DNA of 64,000 bases from NCBI GenBank assembly GCA_947627275.1, contig CANQVK010000003.1, forward strand, positions 59,933-123,932, read 5' to 3'. The translations under genes and the position numbers were made by a program. Positions 27,125-35,535 of this stretch are shown here, piece after piece (positions within the stretch are counted from its first letter, which is position 1; the number at the start of each line of letters is the position of its first letter). The stretch comes from an uncultured Ruminococcus sp. GTDB lineage: Bacteria; Bacillota; Clostridia; Oscillospirales; Ruminococcaceae. The notes below the pieces were generated by a model. That model did no database searches. It was given only the letters and a program-made list of their open reading frames with translations, and was not told the DNA's origin.

Positions 27125-29830
27125 ATGGAAACGAAAAAGTATGAGATCGTTGACGGCGTTGAAAAGCTTGAAGCTGCAATTGAGCGTATAAGAAAGGCAC
27201 AGCAGATCTTTTCCGCCTATACTCAGGAGCAGGTCGATAAAATTTTTCTTGCTGCCGCTTCTGCTGCGAACAAGCAGCGCATTCCTTTGGCAAAGCTTGC
27301 CGTTGAGGAGACAGGAATGGGTATCGTTGAGGATAAGGTGATAAAGAATCACTACGCCTCAGAGTACATTTACAATGCCTATAAAAATGTAAAAACCTGC
27401 GGCGTTATCGAGGAAAACAAGTCTTACGGAATAAAAAAGGTCGCAGACCCGATAGGCGTAATTGCCGCTGTTATACCCACTACAAATCCTACGTCAACGG
27501 CTATATTTAAGACACTCCTTGCTCTTAAAACACGAAACGGAATTATTATCAGTCCCCACCCGAGAGCGAAAAAATCTACAATTGAAGCCGCAAAGGTCGT
27601 CCTTGAAGCTGCTGTCGAGGCAGGCGCGCCCGAAGGCATTATCGGCTGGATAGACGTTCCGAGTCTCGAAATGACTAATCTCGTAATGAAGGAAGCCGAC
27701 ATTATCCTTGCAACGGGCGGTCCGGGAATGGTTAAGGCTGCCTATTCAAGCGGTAAGCCGGCTCTCGGCGTAGGCGCTGGAAATACTCCTGCAATTATCG
27801 ACGAAACAGCCGACGTTATCCTTGCGGTAAATTCCATTATCCATTCCAAGACATTTGATAACGGAATGATCTGCGCTTCCGAGCAGTCGGTTATAGTACA
27901 TGAGAAGATCTATGATGCGGTCAAAAACGAATTTTCCGCACGGGGATGTTATTTCCTCGATCCCGAGGAGACTGAAAAGGTTCGCAAAACTATCCTGATT
28001 AACGGTGCGCTGAATGCTAAAATAGTCGGTCAGACGGCTCATACCATTGCAAAGCTTGCAGGCGTAAGCGTTCCCGAGGGTACAAAAATTCTCATAGGCG
28101 AAGTTGAAAGTACGGATATTTCTGAGGAATTTGCTCATGAAAAGCTTTCTCCCGTACTTGCTATGTATAAAGCAAAGGATATCGAGGACGCTTTCGGCAA
28201 GGCTGAGCAGCTTATTGCAGACGGCGGTTACGGTCATACTTCTTCAATTTATCTCAATGCGGCAACGGAGAACGATAAGCTCAATGAGTTCGCCGCACGC
28301 ATGAAAACATGCCGTATACTGGTGAATACTCCCTCCTCGCAGGGCGGTATCGGCGATATTTATAACTTTATGCTTGCTCCGTCCCTCACTCTCGGGTGCG
28401 GTTCATGGGGAGGAAATTCCGTCAGTGAAAACGTCGGTGTAAAGCATCTTATAAATGTCAAGACTGTTGCGGAGAGGAGAGAAAATATGCTGTGGTTCAG
28501 AGCGCCCGAAAAGATATATTTAAAGCGAGGCTGTCTGCCTTTGGCTCTTGACGAGCTGAAAAATGTCATGGGCAGGAAAAAGGCGTTTATCGTTACCGAC
28601 AGTTTCCTTTCCAAAAACGGTTATACCAAGCCTATTACCGATAAGCTGAACGAATTGGGCATACGTTACGCAGAGTTTTCTGACGTTGAACCCGATCCGA
28701 CTCTTGCAAGCGCAAAGGCAGGAGCAGACCTGATGAAGTCATTTGAACCTGACTGCATCATCGCATTGGGCGGCGGCTCGGCTATGGACGCCGCAAAGAT
28801 AATGTGGGTTCTTTACGAGCATCCCGAGGTTGACTTTATGGATATGGCTATGCGCTTTATGGATATACGCAAGCGTGTATACACATTCCCGAAAATGGGA
28901 GAAAAAGCGTACTTTATCGCTATCCCAACATCGGCTGGAACAGGCTCGGAGGTAACTCCATTTGCCGTTATTACAGATGAAAAAAGCGGTATCAAGTATC
29001 CTCTTGCCGACTATGAATTACTTCCGAATATGGCTGTTATCGACACTGATTTCCACATGAGCGCACCTAAGGGACTTACTGCCGCTTCCGGAATAGACGC
29101 TGTAACTCATGCTCTTGAAGCATACGCTTCCATGCTTGCTACGGACTATACCGACGGACTTGCGCTTCGTGCGTTAAAGGTTATTTTTGAATATCTTCCC
29201 CGTGCATATGACAACGGTCGGGAGGACGCCGAAGCCCGTGAGAAAATGGCAAATGCAGCGACTATGGCAGGCATGGCTTTCGCTAACGCATTTCTGGGCG
29301 TATGCCACTCAATGGCGCATAAATTAGGCGCATTCCACCATCTTCCCCACGGCGTTGCAAATGCGCTTATGATCGAGGAGGTACTGAGGTTCAATGCAAG
29401 CGAAGCTCCCGTTAAAATGGGTACTTTTTCTCAGTACGGTCATCCTCATACCCTTGCACGATATGCGGAGATAGCCGATTATCTGGGAGTTGACGGCAGG
29501 AACGACAATGAAAAGTTAGAGGGACTTATCGCTAAGATAAACGAACTCAAGGAGCGTGTGGGAATTAAAAAGTCTATCAGAGAGTACAATATTGATGAGA
29601 AGGACTTCCTCGAACGTCTGGACGAAATGACCGAGCAGGCATTCGACGACCAGTGTACAGGAGCAAATCCACGCTATCCTCTTATGAGCGAGATCAGGCA
29701 GATGTATCTTAACGCATACTACGGCGGAAAGCATTTTACCGAGACTGAAATGCCGGATAATGCTTCGGAGCTTAAGAGCGTCGATTCGGACAGCGTAAAG
29801 CAGACTTATGTAAAGTCGCACAGAAAGTAA
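27125..29830 (+). CDS. adhE: Bifunctional acetaldehyde-CoA/alcohol dehydrogenase
   Basis: Reduces acetyl-CoA to ethanol in two NADH-dependent steps (901 aa, normal AdhE length). The N-terminal aldehyde dehydrogenase half (about 1-440) has the catalytic Cys250 in GMICASEQSV and a GAGNTPAI segment. The C-terminal iron-dependent alcohol dehydrogenase half (about 450-870) has GGGSAMDAAKIMW, TSAGTGSEVTPFAV and the iron-ligand stretch around HKLGAFHHLPHGVANA. The protein probably forms spirosomes, as AdhE does. It is the first gene of a unit running to 35139, with a 12-base gap to the kinase gene. Confidence 0.97.
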   Translation: METKKYEIVDGVEKLEAAIERIRKAQQIFSAYTQEQVDKIFLAAASAANKQRIPLAKLAVEETGMGIVEDKVIKNHYASEYIYNAYKNVKTCGVIEENKSYGIKKVADPIGVIAAVIPTTNPTSTAIFKTLLALKTRNGIIISPHPRAKKSTIEAAKVVLEAAVEAGAPEGIIGWIDVPSLEMTNLVMKEADIILATGGPGMVKAAYSSGKPALGVGAGNTPAIIDETADVILAVNSIIHSKTFDNGMICASEQSVIVHEKIYDAVKNEFSARGCYFLDPEETEKVRKTILINGALNAKIVGQTAHTIAKLAGVSVPEGTKILIGEVESTDISEEFAHEKLSPVLAMYKAKDIEDAFGKAEQLIADGGYGHTSSIYLNAATENDKLNEFAARMKTCRILVNTPSSQGGIGDIYNFMLAPSLTLGCGSWGGNSVSENVGVKHLINVKTVAERRENMLWFRAPEKIYLKRGCLPLALDELKNVMGRKKAFIVTDSFLSKNGYTKPITDKLNELGIRYAEFSDVEPDPTLASAKAGADLMKSFEPDCIIALGGGSAMDAAKIMWVLYEHPEVDFMDMAMRFMDIRKRVYTFPKMGEKAYFIAIPTSAGTGSEVTPFAVITDEKSGIKYPLADYELLPNMAVIDTDFHMSAPKGLTAASGIDAVTHALEAYASMLATDYTDGLALRALKVIFEYLPRAYDNGREDAEAREKMANAATMAGMAFANAFLGVCHSMAHKLGAFHHLPHGVANALMIEEVLRFNASEAPVKMGTFSQYGHPHTLARYAEIADYLGVDGRNDNEKLEGLIAKINELKERVGIKKSIREYNIDEKDFLERLDEMTEQAFDDQCTGANPRYPLMSEIRQMYLNAYYGGKHFTETEMPDNASELKSVDSDSVKQTYVKSHRK

Positions 29831-29842
29831 GGAGGTCAGAGT

Positions 29843-30592
29843 ATGAATCTTGAAAGAGTTATCGCGGTAAGAAATGCCAAGACCGTGTACCGCGACGGAA
29901 ATCGGTGCATTAAAATTTTCGATTCGGATTATTCAAAGGCGGATGTTCTGAACGAGGCTCTCAATCAGGCTCGTGTTGAAGAAACAGGTCTGAATATCCC
30001 GAGAATAATCGAAGTAACTATGATAGACGGCAAGTGGGCTATAGTTTCGGATTATATCAAAGGACAGACTCTTGACAGGCTTATGGCTGAAAATCCCGAT
30101 AAAAAGGACGAGTATCTTGAAATGTTCACGGAACTCCAGCTTGAAGTACAGTCCAAGACCTGTCCCATGCTCAACAAGCTGAAAGACAAAATGAACCGTA
30201 AAATCTCACAGGCAGAGCTTGACGCCACAACGCGCTACGACCTGCATACCCGGCTTGAGGGTATGTCGAAGCACAACAAGCTGTGTCATGGCGATTTCAA
30301 TCCCTCCAATATCATTATTGATGAGAACGGAACGCCGTATATTCTTGACTGGTCACATGCAACTCAGGGAAACGCCTCCGCAGACGCTGCAAGGACGTAT
30401 CTGCTTTTTTGGCTCATCGGCGACATTGACTCCGCCGAAAAGTATTTGTACCTTTTCTGCGACAAAAGCGGAACGCCTCGCGCCTACGTGCAGAAGTGGC
30501 TGCCTATCGTTGCGGCTTCACAGTCCGTCAAGGGTAACGAAAAGGAACGTGAATTTCTGCTCTCATGGGTAGACGTTGTTGACTATGAATAA
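29843..30592 (+). CDS. APH-fold small kinase (aminoglycoside/choline kinase-like)
   Basis: Phosphotransferase of the protein-kinase-like/APH fold (249 aa). The catalytic loop is intact: HGDFNPSN with His149, Asp151 and Asn156, and the metal-binding Asp169 in ILDWSHA. A CIKIF segment near residue 24 is a candidate for the ATP-binding lysine. Its substrate is unknown. It is flanked by adhE and hydrogenase genes (gaps of 12 and 17 bases), and a PP2C-type phosphatase lies in the same unit. This makes a signalling or metabolite-phosphorylation role more likely than drug resistance. Confidence 0.82.
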   Translation: MNLERVIAVRNAKTVYRDGNRCIKIFDSDYSKADVLNEALNQARVEETGLNIPRIIEVTMIDGKWAIVSDYIKGQTLDRLMAENPDKKDEYLEMFTELQLEVQSKTCPMLNKLKDKMNRKISQAELDATTRYDLHTRLEGMSKHNKLCHGDFNPSNIIIDENGTPYILDWSHATQGNASADAARTYLLFWLIGDIDSAEKYLYLFCDKSGTPRAYVQKWLPIVAASQSVKGNEKEREFLLSWVDVVDYE

Positions 30593-30609
30593 AAACGGAG
30601 GTTTTATTT

Positions 30610-30852
30610 ATGAAAGTAACAGTATGTATAGGCAGTTCATGCCACCTGAAAGGCTCTCGTCAGGTGGTGGAGCAGCTCCAGCACCAGATCAGTATGAATG
30701 ATCTGAAGGATTCCGTAGAGCTTGGCGGTACGTTCTGCATGGGCAAATGTCAGCAGGGCGTATGCGTTACCGTAGACGATAAATGCTTCTCGGTAACGCC
30801 CGAGACCGTCAGCGAATTTTTCAGAACCGAAATTCTCGAAAAGCTTACATAA
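30610..30852 (+). CDS. Thioredoxin-like [2Fe-2S] ferredoxin
   Basis: Small (80 aa) protein of the NuoE/HoxE-like thioredoxin-fold ferredoxins. Cluster ligands are Cys6 and Cys11 (CIGSSCHLKG) and Cys43 and Cys47 (CMGKCQQG), the usual C-x4-C / C-x3-C layout. Such proteins carry electrons to or from [FeFe] hydrogenases. Here it lies 13 bases upstream of the sensory hydrogenase, which suggests an electron-transfer partner. It stands alone, without NuoF-like flavin subunits. Confidence 0.88.
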   Translation: MKVTVCIGSSCHLKGSRQVVEQLQHQISMNDLKDSVELGGTFCMGKCQQGVCVTVDDKCFSVTPETVSEFFRTEILEKLT

Positions 30853-30865
30853 GGGAGTGCGCAAG

Positions 30866-32539
30866 ATGTCAGACTACCTGAAACTTAAAAAATCCAACTG
30901 TAAAAACTGTTATAAATGTATCCGTCATTGTCCCGTTAAATCAATTCGTTTTTCGGGGAATCAGGCTCATATCATCGGAGACGAGTGTATTCTCTGCGGA
31001 CAATGCTTTGTGGTATGTCCCCAGAATGCCAAGGAAATAGTGGACGATACTGAAAAGGTAAAGGTTCTCATGCAGAATGGCCCTGTTGTGGTCAGTCTTG
31101 CGCCGTCCTTTGCGGCTAATTACAACGGCGTCGGTATCGGCGCAATGACCGAGGCTCTGAAACAGTTGGGATTCCTTGCGGTTGAAGAAACTGCGATAGG
31201 CGCAACTATGGTCAAAACAGAATACGATCGCATGATCAATGAAGAAAGCCGTGATGTGGTCATTTCTTCATGCTGTCATTCCGTAAATCTGCTCATTCAG
31301 AAATATTTCCCAACGGCTCTGCAATATCTTGCGGACGTTATGTCGCCCATGCAGGCTCATTGTTCCGACCTGAAAAAACGCTATCCCGCGGCAAAAACGG
31401 TGTTTATCGGACCGTGCGTTTCCAAAAAGGACGAGGCTGGCAGATATAAGGGGATAGTTGACGCTGTATTGACCTTCGAGGAGCTTTCCGCATGGCTGAA
31501 AGCCGAAAATATCGAGCTGAAAGAAGTTCCCGACAGCGAGGAGAAAAGCCGTGCGAGATTTTTCCCCACAACAGGCGGAATCCTCAAAACCATGGCATGT
31601 AATAATCCGAAATATACATATATGGCTGTAGACGGTGTGGAGAACTGTATTGCCGCACTGAAAGAGATCGAGTGCGGTAATATCAAAAACTGCTTCATAG
31701 AAATGTCAGCCTGCGTAGGAAGCTGCGTGGGCGGTCCTGTTATGGAAAAGCGTCATCGTTCGCCTGTACGCGACTATTCCGCAATTGCGAAGTTTGCGGG
31801 AGATCTGGATTTTGATGTGGATATGCCCGAGCCTGATGAGATCAGAAAGCCCTTTGAAATTATAAACCGCAATATCCAGCAGCCCTCCGAGAGCGAGATA
31901 GCCGCTATTCTCCGTCAGATGGGAAAGATAAAGCAGTCTGACGAGCTGAACTGCGGTTCATGCGGCTACAATACCTGCCGTGAAAAAGCGATCGCTATAT
32001 ATCAGGGCAAGGCGGAGATCTCGATGTGTCTGCCTTTCCTGAAAGACAAAGCCGAGAGCTTTTCGGACAACGTGGTGAACAATACTCCCAACGGACTTAT
32101 TGTGCTTAACGAGAGCCTTGAAGTTCAGCAGATAAACAATGCCGCAAGAAAGATCATGAATATCCGCTATGCTTCCGATGTTCTCGGAGAACAGGTCATC
32201 CGTATCCTTGACCCTGCCGTTTTCTTAGAAGTTCTCAACGGCGGAAAGGATGTGCGTGATCGGCGTATCTATCTTGCGGAGTACAAAAAATACGTTGAAC
32301 AGTCTGTTATATACGATAAGGAATATCACCTGCTTATCTGCATTATGAGCGATGTTACCGATGAGGAAACAGAGCGTGAAAAGAAAGAAAATATCAGCCG
32401 TCAGACTGTTGAGATCGCTGATAAGGTCGTAGACAAGCAGATGCGAATTGTTCAGGAAATAGCGTCGCTTCTGGGTGAAACTGCGGCTGAAACGAAGATC
32501 GCGCTTTCCAAATTAAAGGAGAGTATCGCCGATGAATAA
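30866..32539 (+). CDS. hydS: Sensory [FeFe] hydrogenase with PAS domain (HydS-like)
   Basis: 557 aa from the ATG at 30866 (AGGGAG lies 9 bases before it; an in-frame GTG at 30857 is less likely). Order: two [4Fe-4S] motifs (Cys-rich, residues 12-51), H-cluster domain, a CGSCGYNTCREKA Fe-S motif (363-375, with Cys388), then a PAS domain (about 398-500) and a C-terminal helix. H-cluster motifs are SSCCHS (134-139), GPCVSKK (182-188) and MSACVGSC (280-287); catalytic enzymes usually have TSCCP, MPCxxKK and MACPGGC. Fe-S plus PAS after a variant H-cluster is the known layout of group C sensory hydrogenases (HydS), described in Ruminococcus albus and Thermotoga. The PAS domain likely signals H2 or redox state to a partner. 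Confidence 0.88.
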   Translation: MSDYLKLKKSNCKNCYKCIRHCPVKSIRFSGNQAHIIGDECILCGQCFVVCPQNAKEIVDDTEKVKVLMQNGPVVVSLAPSFAANYNGVGIGAMTEALKQLGFLAVEETAIGATMVKTEYDRMINEESRDVVISSCCHSVNLLIQKYFPTALQYLADVMSPMQAHCSDLKKRYPAAKTVFIGPCVSKKDEAGRYKGIVDAVLTFEELSAWLKAENIELKEVPDSEEKSRARFFPTTGGILKTMACNNPKYTYMAVDGVENCIAALKEIECGNIKNCFIEMSACVGSCVGGPVMEKRHRSPVRDYSAIAKFAGDLDFDVDMPEPDEIRKPFEIINRNIQQPSESEIAAILRQMGKIKQSDELNCGSCGYNTCREKAIAIYQGKAEISMCLPFLKDKAESFSDNVVNNTPNGLIVLNESLEVQQINNAARKIMNIRYASDVLGEQVIRILDPAVFLEVLNGGKDVRDRRIYLAEYKKYVEQSVIYDKEYHLLICIMSDVTDEETEREKKENISRQTVEIADKVVDKQMRIVQEIASLLGETAAETKIALSKLKESIADE

Positions 32540-33704
32540 TCTTTGTACAGATATAGGCTGGAAAAGCATAAATCATGCAGGAGAACAGTTGTGCGGCGAT
32601 CATGTTGACATTGTTGAGCAGGATGAAAATTCTTCCGTAATTGTGCTTGCCGACGGTCTGGGAAGCGGCGTTAAGGCAAGTATACTGTCCACTCTGACGT
32701 CGAAAATAATCTCGACCATGATGGCGAACGGTCTGTCAATTGAGGATTGCGTGGAAACTATTGCCGCAACGCTGCCGATATGCTCGGTTCGGGGAGTTGC
32801 TTATTCAACGTTCACCATAATTCATCTCATAAACAACGAAACGGCAGAGCTTATCCAGTATGACAATCCCATGGCAATACTTATCCGCGACGGCAAAAAT
32901 TACGATTACAACGCAACGGAAATGCACATCGGCGGCAAGAAGATATTCCGTTCGTCTATCAAGCTTCAGGAGGGCGATGTTTTCGTTGCCATGAGCGACG
33001 GCTGTCCTCATGCAGGGATAGGAATAGGATACAATTTCGGCTGGCAGAGGGACGATATAATCACGTATATGGAGGCTCTTACAAATGCGGGATATACGGC
33101 AAAAACGCTGTCAACGTACCTCGTTGACGAGGTAAACGATCTTTACGGCGGACAGCCGGGGGACGACGCTACAGCCTGTGTGGTCAAGGTACGCAGACGT
33201 GAGCCTATGAACATACTTTTCGGTCCTCCGTCAAATCGTGACGACTGCGGACGCATGATGTCGCTGTTTTTCTCCAAAGAGGGCAAGCATATCATATGCG
33301 GCGGAACGACTTCAACGATCGCCGCAAAATATCTCCGCCGTCCTCTCAGAGCAAGTATTGAGTACGAAAAATCGGACGTTCCTCCAATTGCAAAGATAGA
33401 GGGAGTAGACCTTGTTACGGAGGGCGTTATTACCGTGAACAAAGTGCTTTCATATGCGGAGGATTACCTCAGCGGAAATGAGCTTTATGAGGAATGGAGC
33501 CGCCGCAGAGACGGCGCTTCGCTTATATGTCAGCTTCTTTTCGAGGAGGCTACGGACATTAATTTTTATGTTGGCAGAGCCATGAATCCGGCTCATCAGA
33601 ATCCTGATCTTCCCATAAATTTCAGCATCAAGATGAAGCTCGTTGAGGAGCTTTCACGCTGTCTGAAGCAAATGGGAAAGCGCATTAAAGTCAGCTATTT
33701 CTAA
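32532..33704 (+). CDS. SpoIIE/PP2C-family phosphatase with unknown C-terminal domain
   Basis: Serine/threonine phosphatase domain of the PP2C/SpoIIE type (390 aa). Metal-site motifs are LADGLGSGVKA (about 38-48), VAMSDGCPHAG and GDDATACVV near residue 208. Residues about 216-390 form a further domain I cannot assign; it starts MNILFGPP and contains an ICGGTTSTIAAKYL segment that looks like a nucleotide-binding turn. The start overlaps hydS by 8 bases, so the two are translationally coupled. Phosphatases of this type accompany hydS in other genomes, which supports a signalling output. Confidence 0.85.
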   Translation: MNNLCTDIGWKSINHAGEQLCGDHVDIVEQDENSSVIVLADGLGSGVKASILSTLTSKIISTMMANGLSIEDCVETIAATLPICSVRGVAYSTFTIIHLINNETAELIQYDNPMAILIRDGKNYDYNATEMHIGGKKIFRSSIKLQEGDVFVAMSDGCPHAGIGIGYNFGWQRDDIITYMEALTNAGYTAKTLSTYLVDEVNDLYGGQPGDDATACVVKVRRREPMNILFGPPSNRDDCGRMMSLFFSKEGKHIICGGTTSTIAAKYLRRPLRASIEYEKSDVPPIAKIEGVDLVTEGVITVNKVLSYAEDYLSGNELYEEWSRRRDGASLICQLLFEEATDINFYVGRAMNPAHQNPDLPINFSIKMKLVEELSRCLKQMGKRIKVSYF

Positions 33705-33714
33705 GGAGACATAT

Positions 33715-35139
33715 ATGAGAAAATTCGATACAAAAATACAGCACTTGAAATACAAGGTACTCCGCGAGGTGGCTCGTCAGGCATGGAACGATACGCTGTA
33801 TGATAATCTGCTTGATATTCCGAAATTGATAGTTCCGGGAAAAGTTCCGACAATGCGCTGCTGCGTCTATAAGGAACGTGCGATCGTGTCTGAGCGCGTT
33901 AAGCTGGCAATGGGAGGAAACAAAGAGAATCCCAACGTGATAGAGGTTATTGACATTGCCTGCGACGAATGTCCTGTCGGCGGCTATGAGGTGACCAATG
34001 CCTGCCGTGGATGCCTTGCGCACCGCTGCGAGGACGTATGCCGATTCGGCGCTATTACCTTTGATCGTGACCATGCTGCTCATATTGATAAATCCAAGTG
34101 CAGGGAATGCGGTCAATGCGCTAAGGTATGTCCGTATACGGCTATTGTGAGCCGTAAGCGTCCTTGTCAGAACGCATGTAAAGTCAAGGCTATATCCATG
34201 AATGAGAATAAGGCGGCAACTATTGACAACGACAAGTGTATTTCATGCGGAGCCTGCGTATACCAGTGTCCTTTTGGAGCTATCATGGATAAATCCTTTA
34301 TGCTTAACGCTGTTGATCTTTTGAAAAAGAGCAGCGAAGGAAGAAATTACAAGTTATACGCAGTGGTTGCGCCGTCAATATCAAGTCAGTTTACTTATGC
34401 AAAGCTCGGTCAGGTGATAACGGGCATTAAAGAGCTTGGATTCCACACGGTCGTGGAAGCGGCGCTCGGCGCCGATATGGTAGCTTTGGCGGAATCAAAA
34501 GAGCTTGCGGAAAAGGGCTTTCTCACAAGCTCGTGCTGTCCGGCTTTCGTTGAATATATACACAAGTCGTTTCTCGAGTTAGAGCCGTTTGTTTCGCATA
34601 ATTTATCTCCTATGGCGGCAATTGCAAAATACATAAAGGAAACCGATGAAAACGCTAAGGTCATTTTTATCGGACCGTGTACAGCTAAAAAGGCGGAGGT
34701 TCAAAAGGAATCAGTTAAGCCGTATGTGGATGCGGCTCTGACATTCGAGGAATTGCAGGCGCTTTTTGACAGCCGTGACATTGATATAACGACTCTTGAA
34801 CAGGGAGTTCTTGACAACGCTTCGTATTTCGGACGGATTTTCGCACGCTGCGGAGGTCTTTCCGACGCAGTAGCCGAGGGACTGAAGGAACAAGGACTTG
34901 ACAGCTTTGAGCTGAAATCCTGTTCCTGTGACGGGATCGAAGCCTGCCGTACTGCGCTTATAAAAAAATCCAAAAATCTTCTTGATGCGAACTTTATCGA
35001 GGGTATGGCGTGTTCGGGCGGATGTATCGGCGGCGCCGGATGTCTCACTCACGGAGCTAAAAGCAAATCCGATGTTGACAAATATGGTAACGAGGCAATG
35101 GAGAAAAATATCTCCGATGCCGTTTCGGTACTTAAATAG
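33715..35139 (+). CDS. [FeFe] hydrogenase, monomeric type
   Basis: 474 aa. The N-terminal part is rich in cluster cysteines: CRGCLAHRCEDVC (97-109), CRECGQCAKVCP (129-140), CQNAC (151-155) and CISCGACVYQCP (175-186). The H-cluster domain has the canonical motifs TSSCCP (271-276), GPCTAKK (320-326) and MACSGGCIGG (431-440), so it is more likely to be a working H2-forming enzyme than the upstream gene. Ferredoxin is the probable electron partner. It is last in the adhE unit, 10 bases after the phosphatase gene, and is followed directly by a terminator. Confidence 0.9.
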   Translation: MRKFDTKIQHLKYKVLREVARQAWNDTLYDNLLDIPKLIVPGKVPTMRCCVYKERAIVSERVKLAMGGNKENPNVIEVIDIACDECPVGGYEVTNACRGCLAHRCEDVCRFGAITFDRDHAAHIDKSKCRECGQCAKVCPYTAIVSRKRPCQNACKVKAISMNENKAATIDNDKCISCGACVYQCPFGAIMDKSFMLNAVDLLKKSSEGRNYKLYAVVAPSISSQFTYAKLGQVITGIKELGFHTVVEAALGADMVALAESKELAEKGFLTSSCCPAFVEYIHKSFLELEPFVSHNLSPMAAIAKYIKETDENAKVIFIGPCTAKKAEVQKESVKPYVDAALTFEELQALFDSRDIDITTLEQGVLDNASYFGRIFARCGGLSDAVAEGLKEQGLDSFELKSCSCDGIEACRTALIKKSKNLLDANFIEGMACSGGCIGGAGCLTHGAKSKSDVDKYGNEAMEKNISDAVSVLK

Positions 35140-35179
35140 TAAAAAAGGGACGGTTATGTATTTAACAGTCCCTTTTTTA
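35140..35179. terminator. Bidirectional terminator ending the hydrogenase operon
   Basis: A 12-base perfect stem TAAAAAAGGGAC / GTCCCTTTTTTA with a 16-base loop starts at the base after the hydrogenase stop. The A- and T-runs on both arms give an intrinsic terminator readable in both directions. It defines the right end of the adhE-hydrogenase unit. Confidence 0.85.
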
Positions 35180-35320
35180 CTGTAATGAATACAATTGTTT
35201 AAGTTACTGATTAATGTAATGATAATTCACGGAAATCAATTTTGAGATTTACAGTCAACTTAGACAGCAGATGTTGTTACACTGTAATTTCTGCTAAAGA
35301 GAGATTCTTTGAACCAATGT

Positions 35321-35420
35321 CGTAACATTCTGCTCCATTTGGGGCAGAATGTTACGAAAACTGAGATTCCAAAGGGGTCACCCCTTTGGCAGGGGGTGCA
35401 GGGGGACGGCGTCCCCCTGC
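35321..35420. repeat. Cluster of three perfect palindromes
   Basis: In 100 bases lie CGTAACATTCTGC / GCAGAATGTTACG (35321-35356), CCAAAGGGG / CCCCTTTGG with a 3-base loop (35369-35389), and GCAGGGGGAC / GTCCCCCTGC (35398-35420). Together they form a G/C-rich block in an A/T-rich spacer, like a composite dispersed repeat or structured RNA. The rest of the 396-base stretch to the next gene holds the terminator at its left and the promoter at 35478; the remainder shows nothing recognisable. Confidence 0.6.
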
Positions 35421-35477
35421 GTAAGTTTACTGTAAAAACTTTAAAAATTGTTTTTTCATGCGATAATTTAAAAGCGC

Positions 35478-35506
35478 TTGCAAATCACGGTAAAATATGT
35501 TATAAT
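35478..35506 (+). promoter_or_regulatory. Promoter for the M42 peptidase operon
   Basis: TTGCAA at 35478-35483 and TATAAT at 35501-35506, spacer 17. The start lies about 23 bases before the ATG at 35536, where GGGAGTG provides the ribosome-binding site. Confidence 0.7.
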
Positions 35507-35535
35507 AACATATATTATTAATTGGGAGTGTAATT

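Noticed and set aside
29843..30592. Aminoglycoside resistance kinase
   Set aside because: The fold matches but the gene is embedded in a fermentation operon, and substrate residues cannot be judged; resistance is not supported.
35309..35521. Open frame of 70 codons over the three palindromes
   Set aside because: The frame runs through the repeats and the next promoter and has no plausible protein features.
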